64,000 nucleotides of DNA from Streptomyces sp. NRRL S-340 (GCF_000720185.1 NZ_JOIY01000014.1:237874-301873); one strand, 5' to 3'; positions 1 to 8,492 are shown, counted from the stretch's first letter. Numbers and translations: made by a program. The notes: generated from the letters alone by a model not told the origin.

Positions 1-99
1 CTCCTCGTGATCCGGGAGAAGCGCACCGAAGCCCTGCTGCCCGGCGAACTCCCCGACACCGGACTCGTCCTGGACGGCGCCCCGGCCGCCGCCTCCTGA
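1..99 (+). CDS. C-terminal end of an unidentified protein (partial)
   Basis: The first reading frame is open from base 1 and ends in TGA at 97-99, giving the last 32 residues of a protein whose start lies outside the window. The tail is short and acidic, ending in an Ala-rich stretch. It is followed 49 bases later by an MFS exporter on the same strand, so it probably belongs to the same transcription unit. Nothing in so short a tail identifies the family. Codon use is normal for the window. Confidence 0.55.
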   Translation, partial: LLVIREKRTEALLPGELPDTGLVLDGAPAAAS

Positions 100-148
100 C
101 CACCCTGCCCCCCACCCGCACCTCCCGAGCAGAAAGCCCCTCGAGGAC

Positions 149-1411
149 ATGTCTCAGCAGCTCACGACGCCACCCGTCGCCCACCCGGCCACCGGCCTCC
201 CCGTCGGCAGGTCCGGCAGGACCCACTCCCCCCGCTACAAGTGGGGAATCCTCGGCATCGGCATCATCGCGCAGGCGGCCTTCAGCGCGGCCTTCCAGGG
301 AATCCCCATGGCCAGCGCCGTCCTGCAGACCGACTACCGCTACTCCACCGGCCAACTCGGCCTCGTGCTCGCCGCGCTGACCTGCGGAGCGGCCGTCACC
401 GAGATCGTCTGGGGACTGCTCACCGACCGCTTCGGCGAGCGGACCGTGCTGATCACCGGCCTGGCCGGCACCACCGTGTGCCTCGCCGCGGCCACCGCCT
501 TCCTCGTCCCCACCGGCGGATACTCCCCGCCCGCCTGGCTGCTGTCCACCGTCCTGCTGCTCGCCGGTGCCCTCGGCGGCTGCGTCAACAGCGCCTCGGG
601 CCGGGCGGTGCTCGGCTGGTTCCCGCCCGGCAACCACGGCTTCGCCATCAGCCTGCGCGTGGCGGCCGTCCCCCTCGGCGGTGCGATCGGCGCGCTCGCA
701 CTGCCCGCCCTCGCCATGAGCGTCGGCTTCCGCGGCGTCTTCGGCTTCCTGACCGCCTTCGCGCTCGCCGCCACCCTTGCCATCGTCTGCTGGCTCGACG
801 AGCCGCCGCTGCCCGCGGCCGGACACAGGACCGCCACCGTCAGCCCGCTGCGCCGCTGGAAGATCTGGCGGATCTCGCTGAGCGCCTTCCTGCTCGACTT
901 CCCGCAGTTCACCGTCCTGTCGTTCGCCGCGATCTACCTGCACACCGAGCACGGCGTCGGCATCACCGCCATCTCCGGTCTGCTCTTCGCCGTCCAGGCG
1001 CTGGGCGCGGTCTCCCGGGTGTGGAGCGGACGCTGGACGGACAGCAGGGGCGGCCGGCACCGCCGTACCCTCGTCATCGCCTACAGCTGGATCATCGCCG
1101 CCTGCTTCCTCGGGCTCGCGCTGTGCCAGTCCGGACCCGCCTGGATCGCGGCCGCGCTGATGGTCGTGGCCGGTCTGCTCTCCTGCGGCTGGCACGGCGT
1201 GCACTACGCCGAGATCGCCATCATGGCGGGCAAGGAACGCGCCGGAACAGCCCTGGGCCTGGAGAACACGATGGTGTTCGCCGGCGCCTTCCTCACCCCC
1301 CTGGTCATCCCCGGCATCCTCGCGGCCACGTCCTGGCCGGTGGTCATGCTGCTCGTCGGAGCCGTCCCCGCGGTGCTGTCCGCGGTGGTCATGCCCCGCG
1401 AGGGGAAGTAA
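149..1411 (+). CDS. MFS transporter
   Basis: This 420-residue integral membrane protein has a polar N-terminal tail of about 30 residues and then alternating hydrophobic segments consistent with 12 helices. The loop after helix 2 reads LLTDRFGER, a version of the MFS signature between TM2 and TM3. The start ATG at 149 has a GAGG Shine-Dalgarno a few bases upstream. It sits ahead of a methyltransferase, an MqnA homologue and a P450 on the same strand, so it may export their product or import a precursor; substrate is unknown. A GC-rich hairpin follows the stop. Confidence 0.85.
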   Translation: MSQQLTTPPVAHPATGLPVGRSGRTHSPRYKWGILGIGIIAQAAFSAAFQGIPMASAVLQTDYRYSTGQLGLVLAALTCGAAVTEIVWGLLTDRFGERTVLITGLAGTTVCLAAATAFLVPTGGYSPPAWLLSTVLLLAGALGGCVNSASGRAVLGWFPPGNHGFAISLRVAAVPLGGAIGALALPALAMSVGFRGVFGFLTAFALAATLAIVCWLDEPPLPAAGHRTATVSPLRRWKIWRISLSAFLLDFPQFTVLSFAAIYLHTEHGVGITAISGLLFAVQALGAVSRVWSGRWTDSRGGRHRRTLVIAYSWIIAACFLGLALCQSGPAWIAAALMVVAGLLSCGWHGVHYAEIAIMAGKERAGTALGLENTMVFAGAFLTPLVIPGILAATSWPVVMLLVGAVPAVLSAVVMPREGK

Positions 1412-1452
1412 CGCGCCCCCGCTCCTCCCGTCAGCCCCCGCCGACGCCCCGC

Positions 1453-1483
1453 CCGCCCCGCCGTGGATCCCCCGGCGGGGCGG
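1453..1483 (+). terminator. Probable intrinsic terminator after the MFS gene
   Basis: Two perfectly complementary 11-base arms (1453-1463 and 1473-1483) with a 9-base loop lie 42 bases after the MFS stop codon. There is no clear T-run, which is usual for streptomycete terminators. The rest of the 304-base gap (1412-1715) is GC-rich and shows no gene. Confidence 0.5.
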
Positions 1484-1715
1484 CGGCCGTGAGCGGGGAG
1501 GCACCGCCCCCCGCGCGCACGGCCGGGCGACGCTCCACGGTCCCGGTCCGGCGGACGAGCCGGGGAAGAGGGCCGCGGACGAGTCATCCGGGCCCGGTAC
1601 GGGCGCCCGCGCTGGCAGCAACCTGTCAGCAGGCGTACGGAGGTTAGCGTCCGGGGCGGCACCGTGTTTGGCTGCCCGCAGTTGCGCTGAGCCCCTCGGA
1701 ACCGAAAGGCGCGCC

Positions 1716-2489
1716 ATGGAGAAGTACGGCGAGACCCTGTTCGCTCTGGACCAGGACGAGGAAACCCGGCTGCGCCTGCTCGCCGAGGTCTTCGACCCCC
1801 TGTGCACCCGGACGCTGGCGGCGCTCGGCGTGGCACGCGACGCACGGTGCCTGGAGGTGGGGGCCGGTTCGGGCTCCGTCGCCCGGTGGCTGTGCGGGCG
1901 GGCCCCGCAGGGCGACGTGGTCGCCACCGACCTCGACACGACCCTGCTGGAACGCATACCGGAACCCCGGCTGCGCCGCCTGGTGCACGACGTCACCCGC
2001 GACCCGTTCCCCGACGACTCCTTCGACGTCGTCCACGCCCGGCTGGTCCTCAGTCACCTGCCGCAGCGCGACGACGTCATGCGCCGGATGCTGCGCTGGC
2101 TGCGGCCCGGCGGCTTCGTGCTGATCGAGTCGTTCTGCTGGTTCCCCGTCGAGAGTTCACCGAACGCCACCTACCGCAAGGTCATGCAGCGCTGGAGCAG
2201 CCTGATCTGCGGAACCCTGGGCACGGACAGCTGGTGGTCGCGCGGCCAGCCGGGTTCCTTCCTCGGCTACGGCTACCGTGACGTCGGGGCGAACACGGTC
2301 ACCCAGAACCTGCAGGGCGGCACCCGGCTCGCCGACTTCTGGCGGCGGACCGTGGACATGTCGCGCGAGCCGCTGCTCTCCGGGGGCTATGTGACCCCGC
2401 ACGAGCTGGAGGAGTTCCACGCCCTGCTGGGCGACGGGGACTTCTGGGACCTCGCGCCCGCGCTGGTGCAGTCGTGGGGCCGCAAGTAG
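1716..2489 (+). CDS. Class I SAM-dependent methyltransferase
   Basis: The 257-residue product has a Rossmann-type methyltransferase core. Motif I is LEVGAGSGSVARWL, the acidic end of beta-2 is ATDLD, and motif II/III reads DDSFDVVHARLVLSHL. I chose ATG 1716 because a GAAAGG Shine-Dalgarno lies 6 bases upstream; an upstream in-frame TTG at 1668 lacks one. The fold does not reveal whether an O, N or C atom is methylated. It precedes the MqnA homologue and the P450, which fits a tailoring role in a small-molecule pathway. Confidence 0.85.
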   Translation: MEKYGETLFALDQDEETRLRLLAEVFDPLCTRTLAALGVARDARCLEVGAGSGSVARWLCGRAPQGDVVATDLDTTLLERIPEPRLRRLVHDVTRDPFPDDSFDVVHARLVLSHLPQRDDVMRRMLRWLRPGGFVLIESFCWFPVESSPNATYRKVMQRWSSLICGTLGTDSWWSRGQPGSFLGYGYRDVGANTVTQNLQGGTRLADFWRRTVDMSREPLLSGGYVTPHELEEFHALLGDGDFWDLAPALVQSWGRK

Positions 2490-2542
2490 CGGCCCGCCCG
2501 GCACCCTCCGTCTTCCCTGCGACCCACCGGGAGTGATGCACC

Positions 2543-3436
2543 ATGCCGACCACCGGACTCGGCACCGTAGGCCTGGATCCCGCCGCCCGGCAGCGTCGGC
2601 CCCGCGTCGGCCACATCTCGTTCCTGAACTGCCGCCCCCTGCTGTGGGGACTGCGGCGCTCGCGGCTCCTGCCCGACGTGGACCTGGTGTCCCTCACCCC
2701 GGAGGCGGCCGGCGACCGGCTGGCCGCGGGCGGACTCGACCTGGGGCCGGTCAGCCTGGCCGCGTACCTGCGGCACACCGAGGACCTGCTGCTGCTCCCG
2801 GGACCGGCCATCGCGGCCGACGGACCCGTCATGTCCTGCAACATCGTCAGCCGGCGCCCCCTGGAGACGACCCCCGCACCGCTCGTCGGGCTCACCTCGG
2901 CCAGCCGTACGACCGTGCTGCTGGCCCGGTTCCTGCTGGAGGAGCGGTTCGGGCTGACACCCCGCTACTTCACCGGTCCGCCCGACCCGGCGGAACTGCT
3001 GCGCCGGGGCGACGCGGCCGTCGTCATCGGGGACCCGGCGCTGCGGGTCCACTTCCACGGTGTTCCGGGCGGGGGACCCGCGACCGTGTACGACACCGCG
3101 GCACTGTGGACGCGGTGGACCGGGCTGCCCATGGTCTTCGCCGTCTGGGCGGTGCGGCGGGAGTACGCCGAGCAGCACCCGGACACCGTCGCCGCCGTGC
3201 ACCGCGCCCTGCTGGCGGCACGGGACGGCGCGCTCGCGCACCTGGAGCGGGTGGCCGCCGAGGTCGCGCCGGGCTCCGGCTTCACCGCCCCCCAACTCCT
3301 CACGTACTACCGCACGTTGCGCTACGAACTCACCGGGGACGGGCTGCGCGCCGTACACCGTTTCGGCGAGCTGGCCGCCCGCCGCGGGCTGGTCCCCGGC
3401 GACTGGGCCGTCCGCACCTTCGAGGCGGCCCCGTGA
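2543..3436 (+). CDS. MqnA-like chorismate dehydratase homologue
   Basis: The 297-residue protein begins with GHISFLNCRPLLWGL, the N-terminal signature of the MqnA/MqnD family, and is close to the usual family length of about 280. MqnA removes water from chorismate to give 3-[(1-carboxyvinyl)oxy]benzoate, the first step of the futalosine route to menaquinone. Here no mqnB, mqnC, mqnD or mqnE gene is nearby; the gene overlaps a P450 (GTGA) and follows a methyltransferase. I infer a secondary-metabolic copy that supplies a 3-oxygenated benzoate unit, but a displaced housekeeping gene is possible. Confidence 0.8.
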   Translation: MPTTGLGTVGLDPAARQRRPRVGHISFLNCRPLLWGLRRSRLLPDVDLVSLTPEAAGDRLAAGGLDLGPVSLAAYLRHTEDLLLLPGPAIAADGPVMSCNIVSRRPLETTPAPLVGLTSASRTTVLLARFLLEERFGLTPRYFTGPPDPAELLRRGDAAVVIGDPALRVHFHGVPGGGPATVYDTAALWTRWTGLPMVFAVWAVRREYAEQHPDTVAAVHRALLAARDGALAHLERVAAEVAPGSGFTAPQLLTYYRTLRYELTGDGLRAVHRFGELAARRGLVPGDWAVRTFEAAP

Positions 3437-4992
3437 CGGGCCGCGCCGCACCCGCTCCACCGGACCGGCCGGACGGCCCCGCCCCGGTGTCCAGCTCGCG
3501 GGAAGGGTCCGGTGGCGCGGACGTGGTGTCCAGCTCGCGGGAAGGGTCCGGTGGCGCGGACGTGGTGTCCAGCTCGCGGGACGGGCTCGGTGACGCGGAC
3601 GCGCTCTCCACCCTGCGGCGCATCCTCGCCGCGCGCTCGCGGCCCGATCCCTACCCGCTGTACGAGCGGATCCGGGCCGCGGAGCCCGTGCGGGTGCCGG
3701 GCCGGCCCGTGGTCGTGTTCGCCTCCCACGAGGCCTGCCGCGCCGTACTGCGCGATCCCCGGGCCAGCAACGACCGGCGGCACGCCCTGCTCTACCGGCA
3801 GAGCGAGCAGGGCCGGCGGAGCGAGCGGGCCGAGGGGGCTGAGCAGGCCGGCCGAGCGGCCGGGCACGGTGAGCCGGCCGGGCACGGTGAGCCGGCCGGG
3901 CAGGCCGGCCGGGCCGCGGGGGCGCCCGCCATGGAGCTGCCGTCCTTCCTGTTCAGCGACCCGCCCCGGCACACGGCGCTGCGCCGGCTCGCCGCCCCCG
4001 ACTTCACCCCGAGGGCCGCGCGGCGGCTGGCGCCCATGATCCGGGAGCTGATCGACGACCTGCTGGACGAGGCGGCGACGAGGTCACGGATGGACGGCGT
4101 CGCCGACCTCGCCTCCCCGCTGCCCGTCACCGTCATCTGCCGGGTCCTCGGCATCGACACCGGCGACCAGGACTGGTACCGCGTCCGCTCCTCCCTGCTC
4201 GGCCGCTCGGTCGACCCGTACCTGGCGTTCGTCGGCGTGCCTGCGCCCGGCCTCGCCGAACGCCGCCGGGCCGAGGCCGAACTCACCGCCTTCTTCCTCC
4301 GGACGGCGGCCCAGCGGCGGGCCGAACCACGGGACGACGTCATGTCGCGGCTGCTGGCGGCGGCACCGGACGGCGAACGGCTCACCGACCAGGAGGTCGT
4401 CACCACCTGCCGCCTGCTGCTGAACGCCGGTCACGAGACGACGGTCGGCCTCATCGCGAACGGTCTGCTGCTCCTGCTGGAGCACCCGCAGGTCCTGGCC
4501 GCGCTGCGCGAACGTCCCCGGACGACGGCGCCGGCCGTGGTCGAGGAGGTGCTGCGGCTGCAGCCACCGCTCCAGATCGTGCACCGCCACGCCCGTGAGG
4601 ACCTGGAGGTGTGCGGCACCCGCGTCGCCCGGGGTACGACCATGGTGCTGCTGCTGGCGGGGGCGAACCGTGACGGCGCCGCCTTCGGCTGCCCGCACCG
4701 CTTCGACGCGGAGCGGGAGGACGCGGGCGGGCACCTGTCCTTCGGCCTGGGCACGCACTACTGCCTCGGTGCCCCGCTGGGCCGGCTGGAGGCCGAGCTG
4801 GCGTTCACACGGTTCGCGCAGCGGGTCGTGGAACCCCGGCTCGCCGAGGGGCCGCCCCGCTACCGGCCGCACGTCGTGCTGCGCGCGCCGGCGGCACTGC
4901 CGCTGCGCGCCGGCGCCGTCCTCGGCCGCGCCACCCCCTGGGACGGCACCCCGCCGCCCCGCCCCACGGCGCCCTCCTCCCGGCGAGGGTGA
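3433..4992 (+). CDS. Cytochrome P450 with repeat-expanded N-terminus
   Basis: This 519-residue P450 starts at GTG 3433, overlapping the MqnA stop as GTGA. Key motifs are present: I-helix LLNAGHETTVG, K-helix EVLRLQ (ExxR) and the heme loop FGLGTHYCLG with the axial Cys. It is about 110 residues longer than typical bacterial P450s. The surplus comes from an N-terminal tail with three copies of a 13-residue unit (VSSSREGSGGADV and variants) and a low-complexity Glu/Gly/Ala insertion before the B-C region. A soluble class I enzyme needing ferredoxin is expected; no ferredoxin gene is seen here. Substrate is probably the product of the adjacent MqnA/methyltransferase genes. Confidence 0.9.
   Translation: MTGRAAPAPPDRPDGPAPVSSSREGSGGADVVSSSREGSGGADVVSSSRDGLGDADALSTLRRILAARSRPDPYPLYERIRAAEPVRVPGRPVVVFASHEACRAVLRDPRASNDRRHALLYRQSEQGRRSERAEGAEQAGRAAGHGEPAGHGEPAGQAGRAAGAPAMELPSFLFSDPPRHTALRRLAAPDFTPRAARRLAPMIRELIDDLLDEAATRSRMDGVADLASPLPVTVICRVLGIDTGDQDWYRVRSSLLGRSVDPYLAFVGVPAPGLAERRRAEAELTAFFLRTAAQRRAEPRDDVMSRLLAAAPDGERLTDQEVVTTCRLLLNAGHETTVGLIANGLLLLLEHPQVLAALRERPRTTAPAVVEEVLRLQPPLQIVHRHAREDLEVCGTRVARGTTMVLLLAGANRDGAAFGCPHRFDAEREDAGGHLSFGLGTHYCLGAPLGRLEAELAFTRFAQRVVEPRLAEGPPRYRPHVVLRAPAALPLRAGAVLGRATPWDGTPPPRPTAPSSRRG
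3487..3603 (+). repeat. 39-bp in-frame tandem repeat, three copies
   Basis: Units lie at 3487-3525, 3526-3564 and 3565-3603. The first two are identical and the third carries several substitutions. They encode 13-residue repeats in the disordered N-terminal tail of the P450, so gain or loss of a unit keeps the reading frame. Confidence 0.85.
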
Positions 4993-5045
4993 GGGCGGCG
5001 GTGGGGGTGAGGGCGACGGCGGGGGAGGGGGCGGACGACGGGTGA

Positions 5046-5073
5046 GCGAGGGCTGCCCGCAGGCCGCCCTCGC
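5046..5073. terminator. Probable bidirectional terminator
   Basis: Arms 5046-5053 and 5066-5073 are complementary over 8 bases and lie between the convergent P450 and KAS II genes. The surrounding stretch is composed of GGCGGTG-type and GCCGCC-type runs that can form further GC-only stems. Confidence 0.4.
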
Positions 5074-5144
5074 CGCCCGCCGCCGACCGCCCTCGCCGGC
5101 CCCGACGCCGGCCGCGGCGCAGTGCCGTCGGCCGCGCCCCGCCG

Positions 5145-6446
5145 TCAGCCGCGGCGCAGCGCCAGTACCGCGTTGTGGCCGCCGAAACCGAAGGAGTTGC
5201 TCAGCACCAGGTCGCCGTGTCCGGGAAGGGGCCGGGGCACGGTGCGGACCACGTCCAGGGGGATGGCGTCGTCCAGGTCGTCGCAGCCGAGGGTGGGCGG
5301 GATGGTGCCGTGGTGGAGGGTGAGGGCCGCCGCCACCGCCTCCACCCCGCCGGCCGCGCCCTGGAGGTGTCCCAGGTTTCCCTTGAGCGCCGTGACGGGC
5401 ACCGGGACGGTCCCCTCCCCGTCGCCGAAGACGGTGTGCAGGGCGGCCGCCTCCGCGAGGTCGCCCTCCACGGTCGCGGTGGCGTGCGCGTTGACGTGCA
5501 CGACGTCGGCGGGGGACCCGTCCGCGTCCGCGATGGCGCGCCGCAGGGCGACCGCGACACCGCCTCCGGTCGGGTCCGGCGCGGCGATGTGGTGCGCGTC
5601 GGCGGACAGGCCCCACCCGGCGGCCTCGCAGTAGATCCGGGCCCCGCGGGCCAGTGCGTGCTCCTCCGCCTCCAGCACCAGCAGGCCCGCGCCTTCGGCG
5701 TTCACGAATCCCGTACGGTCCTTGGCGAACGGGCGGGACGCGGCCTCGGGTTCGTCGTTGCGCGCCGACAGCGCGCGCATGGCGGCGAAGGCGGCCATGA
5801 TCTCCGGGGTGACGGCGGCCTCCGCCCCGCCGGCGAGCGCGACGTCCACATGGCCGTACCGGATCCGGTCGATGGCCTGCCCGATGGCCTCGGTGCCGGA
5901 CGCGCAGGCGCTGACGACGGTCCGGGCCTCGCCCGTCACCCGCAGGTCCAGCGAGATCTGTGAGGCGGCCTGGGAGGGGACCGTCATGGGGGCGGTGAGC
6001 GGCGGGACCGCCCGCACGCCCCGGTCCCGCAGCCGCCGGTCGCCGTCGACCAGCACGGGCGCCCCGCCGATGATGGTGCCGACGCACACGCCGACCCGTT
6101 CCGGGTCGAGGCCGCTCGCCGTGGTGCCCTCCGCGGCGAACCCGGCGTCCTGCCAGGCCTCGCGGGCCGCGAGCACCGCGAAGAGGGCGGCCCGGTTCAT
6201 GCGCCGGGCCTGTGGTTTGGGCAGCAGGTCGAGCGGATCGACGGGCACGGTTCCCGCGATGCGCACGGGATGGCCGGCGAACTCCGGGGCGGCCAGCGGG
6301 CGGATGCCGCAGCGGCCCTCGAGCAATCCCTCCCACAGGGCTTCCCCGCCCAGCCCCAGGGGACTGATCGCGCCCACTCCGGTGACCACGACGCGCCGGC
6401 CCTGCCGGGCGCCGCTCGGTGATTCCGCGTTCGTGATGTGCTTCAC
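5145..6446 (-). CDS. Beta-ketoacyl-ACP synthase II (FabF-like)
   Basis: The 433-residue protein has the full KAS I/II layout: N-terminal VVVTGVGAISPLG, nucleophile Cys181 in VSACASGTEA, His321 in VNAHATAT and His360 in KGNLGHLQGAAG. The usual NAHGT motif reads NAHAT. KAS II extends acyl-ACP with malonyl-ACP. The gene stands alone, divergent from the MmyB-like regulator; no chain-length factor lies beside it, so it is not a type II aromatic PKS pair. It may supply chain extension for the ACP-based AvrD operon downstream. GTG start at 6446 with GAGG upstream. Confidence 0.88.
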   Translation of the reverse strand: MKHITNAESPSGARQGRRVVVTGVGAISPLGLGGEALWEGLLEGRCGIRPLAAPEFAGHPVRIAGTVPVDPLDLLPKPQARRMNRAALFAVLAAREAWQDAGFAAEGTTASGLDPERVGVCVGTIIGGAPVLVDGDRRLRDRGVRAVPPLTAPMTVPSQAASQISLDLRVTGEARTVVSACASGTEAIGQAIDRIRYGHVDVALAGGAEAAVTPEIMAAFAAMRALSARNDEPEAASRPFAKDRTGFVNAEGAGLLVLEAEEHALARGARIYCEAAGWGLSADAHHIAAPDPTGGGVAVALRRAIADADGSPADVVHVNAHATATVEGDLAEAAALHTVFGDGEGTVPVPVTALKGNLGHLQGAAGGVEAVAAALTLHHGTIPPTLGCDDLDDAIPLDVVRTVPRPLPGHGDLVLSNSFGFGGHNAVLALRRG

Positions 6447-6628
6447 AGTCTGATCCTCGGTTTCGGTGTGACTTCTCTGACGTTTGAAGCGCGATTTCCG
6501 GGGCCCGGTCGGTCTTTCCCGGCCGAACTCCCTTGCCGCGTGCGCCGGCTGAGCACCGCTCAGCCGACAGAGGCGATCAAGCCTCCGTTAGAGTTGACTC
6601 TCGGATTAAGCAGCGATCGGGGGCAATC
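6447..6628. promoter_or_regulatory. Divergent promoter region, KAS II / MmyB-like regulator
   Basis: This 182-base region separates two divergent genes and is the likely site of autoregulation by the XRE protein. It is less GC-rich than the genes and contains TTGACT at 6594-6599, but no well-spaced -10 element was found for it. Confidence 0.45.
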
Positions 6629-7450
6629 GTGACCGGAAACAGCGAAACCGACATATCCGGACCCACTTCGGCAGGCGGGGAACCGGATGAATTCCAGCTC
6701 GAATTCGGTGACCTTCCCGCCCTGTTGCGCGCCTGGCGCGCCGAGGCCGGCGAACGGCTGGGCCGCGCCAAGGCGCTGCCGCAGAAGGAGGTCGCCCACC
6801 GGATGGGCGTCAGTGAACGCTGGTACCGGGCACTGGAGAGCGGGGCGCAGGTGCCGCTCACCGCGGACACGCTGACCAGCCTCGCCGACGCGCTGGACCT
6901 GGGGCCGGACGAACGGACCGCGCTGTACTGGTACCGGCGGACCGAGGTGTCGGACGAGGAGCACCCGCACGGCGACGACGGCAGGATGACCCGCCTGAAG
7001 CAGTTCGTCGATGCGCAGTCGAATTTCCCTGCCTATCTCATCGACCACGCGTGGAACGTCATCGCCTGCAACGAGCTGATGGTTCAGTGGTTCCCCTGGG
7101 TCCGCGAACCGCGGGCCAATCTCATGCGCTGGGTCCTGCAGAATCCGGAGTCGCGGGAGCAGATAGTCGACTGGCATCGACAGGCTTCGCTGTATCTCGC
7201 CCAACTGCGCTTCGCGCTCTTCCGGTATCCGGAAGACGCGACTCTCCAGGCTTTACTGGAGAGTGCCCTGAATGATTCCGACTGCCGGGAACTGTGGGAC
7301 GCCGGGCCACGCATCATCGCGTTTCGCCAGGGCGGACGCTTCCATCTCTCTCTCCCCCATGTTTCACAGACCGAGCTGGTTGTCACCGCCCAGGTCCTCC
7401 TCCCCGCGTACCGGCCAGGAGCACGCTTCGTGGCACTCATGCCGGCGTAG
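6629..7450 (+). CDS. XRE-family regulator with MmyB-like ligand domain; contains a TTA codon
   Basis: The 273-residue protein has an N-terminal helix-turn-helix (KEVAHRMGVSERWYRALESG) followed by the roughly 170-residue MmyB/MltR-like ligand-binding domain (NVIACNELMVQWFPW, then the conserved C-terminal region). Start is GTG 6629 with a GGGGG element upstream; an earlier in-frame ATG at 6533 would add 32 residues of unlikely sequence. A TTA leucine codon at 7253-7255 (in QALLES) makes translation dependent on the bldA tRNA in Streptomyces. It sits between KAS II and the AvrD operon and is a good candidate for the pathway switch. Confidence 0.88.
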   Translation: MTGNSETDISGPTSAGGEPDEFQLEFGDLPALLRAWRAEAGERLGRAKALPQKEVAHRMGVSERWYRALESGAQVPLTADTLTSLADALDLGPDERTALYWYRRTEVSDEEHPHGDDGRMTRLKQFVDAQSNFPAYLIDHAWNVIACNELMVQWFPWVREPRANLMRWVLQNPESREQIVDWHRQASLYLAQLRFALFRYPEDATLQALLESALNDSDCRELWDAGPRIIAFRQGGRFHLSLPHVSQTELVVTAQVLLPAYRPGARFVALMPA

Positions 7451-7496
7451 TGGCTCCTGCCCCGGAGTCACTATTACACAGAACCGAATGCTCGAC

Positions 7497-7516
7497 AGCG
7501 GCAAATTTTTGCCGCT
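7497..7516 (+). terminator. Hairpin downstream of the MmyB-like regulator
   Basis: Nine-base complementary arms (7497-7505 and 7508-7516) flank a two-base tip and include an A/T-rich centre. It lies 46 bases after the regulator stop. It could terminate transcription or act as an operator for the downstream LuxR-type gene. Confidence 0.4.
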
Positions 7517-7642
7517 TGACACTACTTCAAGTCAGCTCCACCCTTGGGTCTGCCGACGATGACATGGCGCGCCCAAAGGGGGCTCTCCCTGCAGCGCAGG
7601 GCTTCCCTTGAAGGGCTGATTCCCGAAGCAGAAGGAAACGCC

Positions 7643-7705
7643 ATGTTAAATCCACGTATCGATTTCCACAGTGGAATGAGGGCATGGAAAACCAGTTGTC
7701 GATGA
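7643..7705 (+). CDS. Possible 20-residue leader peptide with TTA as second codon
   Basis: ATG 7643 has the best Shine-Dalgarno in this gap (GAAGGA, 5-6 bases upstream). The frame reads MLNPRIDFHSGMRAWKTSCR and stops at 7703-7705, running past the LuxR-type start at 7684 in another frame. The second codon is TTA. That gene has only a weak ribosome site of its own, so translational coupling through this leader is plausible. It could also be a chance ORF. Confidence 0.35.
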   Translation: MLNPRIDFHSGMRAWKTSCR

Positions 7706-8382
7706 GACCCGACGACCGCCGGACGATCCCCCGCACCACGCTGGAGGCACTGCCCGACTACGACGCCCTGGCCTCTCTCCTCGACACGCTGCGCCACCGT
7801 ACGGTGCGCGAGTTCCGGCTCGCGCTGCCGCGGCGCCCCTACGACCCACGGGTGCGCGAGCGGCTCACGTCGCTGAGCGCCGAACTGGTCCGCCGCGGGG
7901 CGCGGATCCGCGCCCTGCACCTCGCGGACGTCGGCTGCGATCCCGTCTACGCCGGCGACATCCGGCGGATCGCCGCCACGGGGGCGGCCGTCCGGGCGCT
8001 GCCCCGGCTCCCGGTGTGGATGGCCGTCGCCGACCGGGACCTCGCTGTCGTGCCGTCGGACCCGGGCCCGGCGGGCTCGCCGGCCACACTGCTGCGCGGC
8101 CGGGTACTGGTCGGGGCCTACCAGGCGCTCTTCGACCAGGTGTGGGCGCGCTCGGCCCTGTCGCCCGCCGCGGCGGACGCCCCCGGGCACGGTGTCCCGG
8201 CCGGCCGGGACCGGGAGGTGCTGGCACTGCTGTCCGAGGGGCTGACCGACGAGGGCATCTCCCGGCGCACCGGCCTGTCGGTCCGCACCGTGCGCCGGAC
8301 CATCGCGGCCGTCATGGTCCGGATGGGCGCACAGAGCCGCTTCCAGGCGGGGGTGGAAGCGGCCCGGCGCCAGTGGATCTGA
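7684..8382 (+). CDS. LuxR-type HTH transcriptional regulator
   Basis: The 232-residue protein ends in a LuxR/GerE-type helix-turn-helix: REVLALLSEGLTDEGISRRT followed by the recognition helix SVRTVRRTIAAVMVRM. The N-terminal 150 residues resemble the winged-helix-less phospholipase-D-like sensor region found in small streptomycete LuxR proteins and lack a receiver domain. ATG 7684 overlaps a possible leader ORF; ATG 7702 is an alternative start. Likely a cluster-associated regulator, together with the adjacent MmyB-like protein. Confidence 0.8.
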   Translation: MENQLSMRPDDRRTIPRTTLEALPDYDALASLLDTLRHRTVREFRLALPRRPYDPRVRERLTSLSAELVRRGARIRALHLADVGCDPVYAGDIRRIAATGAAVRALPRLPVWMAVADRDLAVVPSDPGPAGSPATLLRGRVLVGAYQALFDQVWARSALSPAAADAPGHGVPAGRDREVLALLSEGLTDEGISRRTGLSVRTVRRTIAAVMVRMGAQSRFQAGVEAARRQWI

Positions 8383-8443
8383 CCCGCCGTCGGGCGAGGC
8401 ACCGGAACGAGCCGGGCCGGCCGGTGAGCGGTGACCGGTGACC

Positions 8444-8492
8444 GGGCGGGGGGCGGGAGGGCGTGCCCCCGGCCCGCCCTCCCGCCCCGCCC
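8444..8492. terminator. Terminator between LuxR-type gene and aldo/keto reductase
   Basis: A long GC stem is formed by 8444-8462 and 8476-8492, with a two-base bulge. It lies between convergent genes, so it can serve both. Confidence 0.55.

Noticed and set aside
1..99. UbiD-type decarboxylase tail, suggested by the nearby MqnA homologue
   Set aside because: Only 32 residues are visible and none form a recognisable motif.
5145..6446. Type II aromatic polyketide synthase ketosynthase-alpha
   Set aside because: No chain-length factor, cyclase or aromatase is adjacent, and the sequence looks like a stand-alone FabF-type enzyme.
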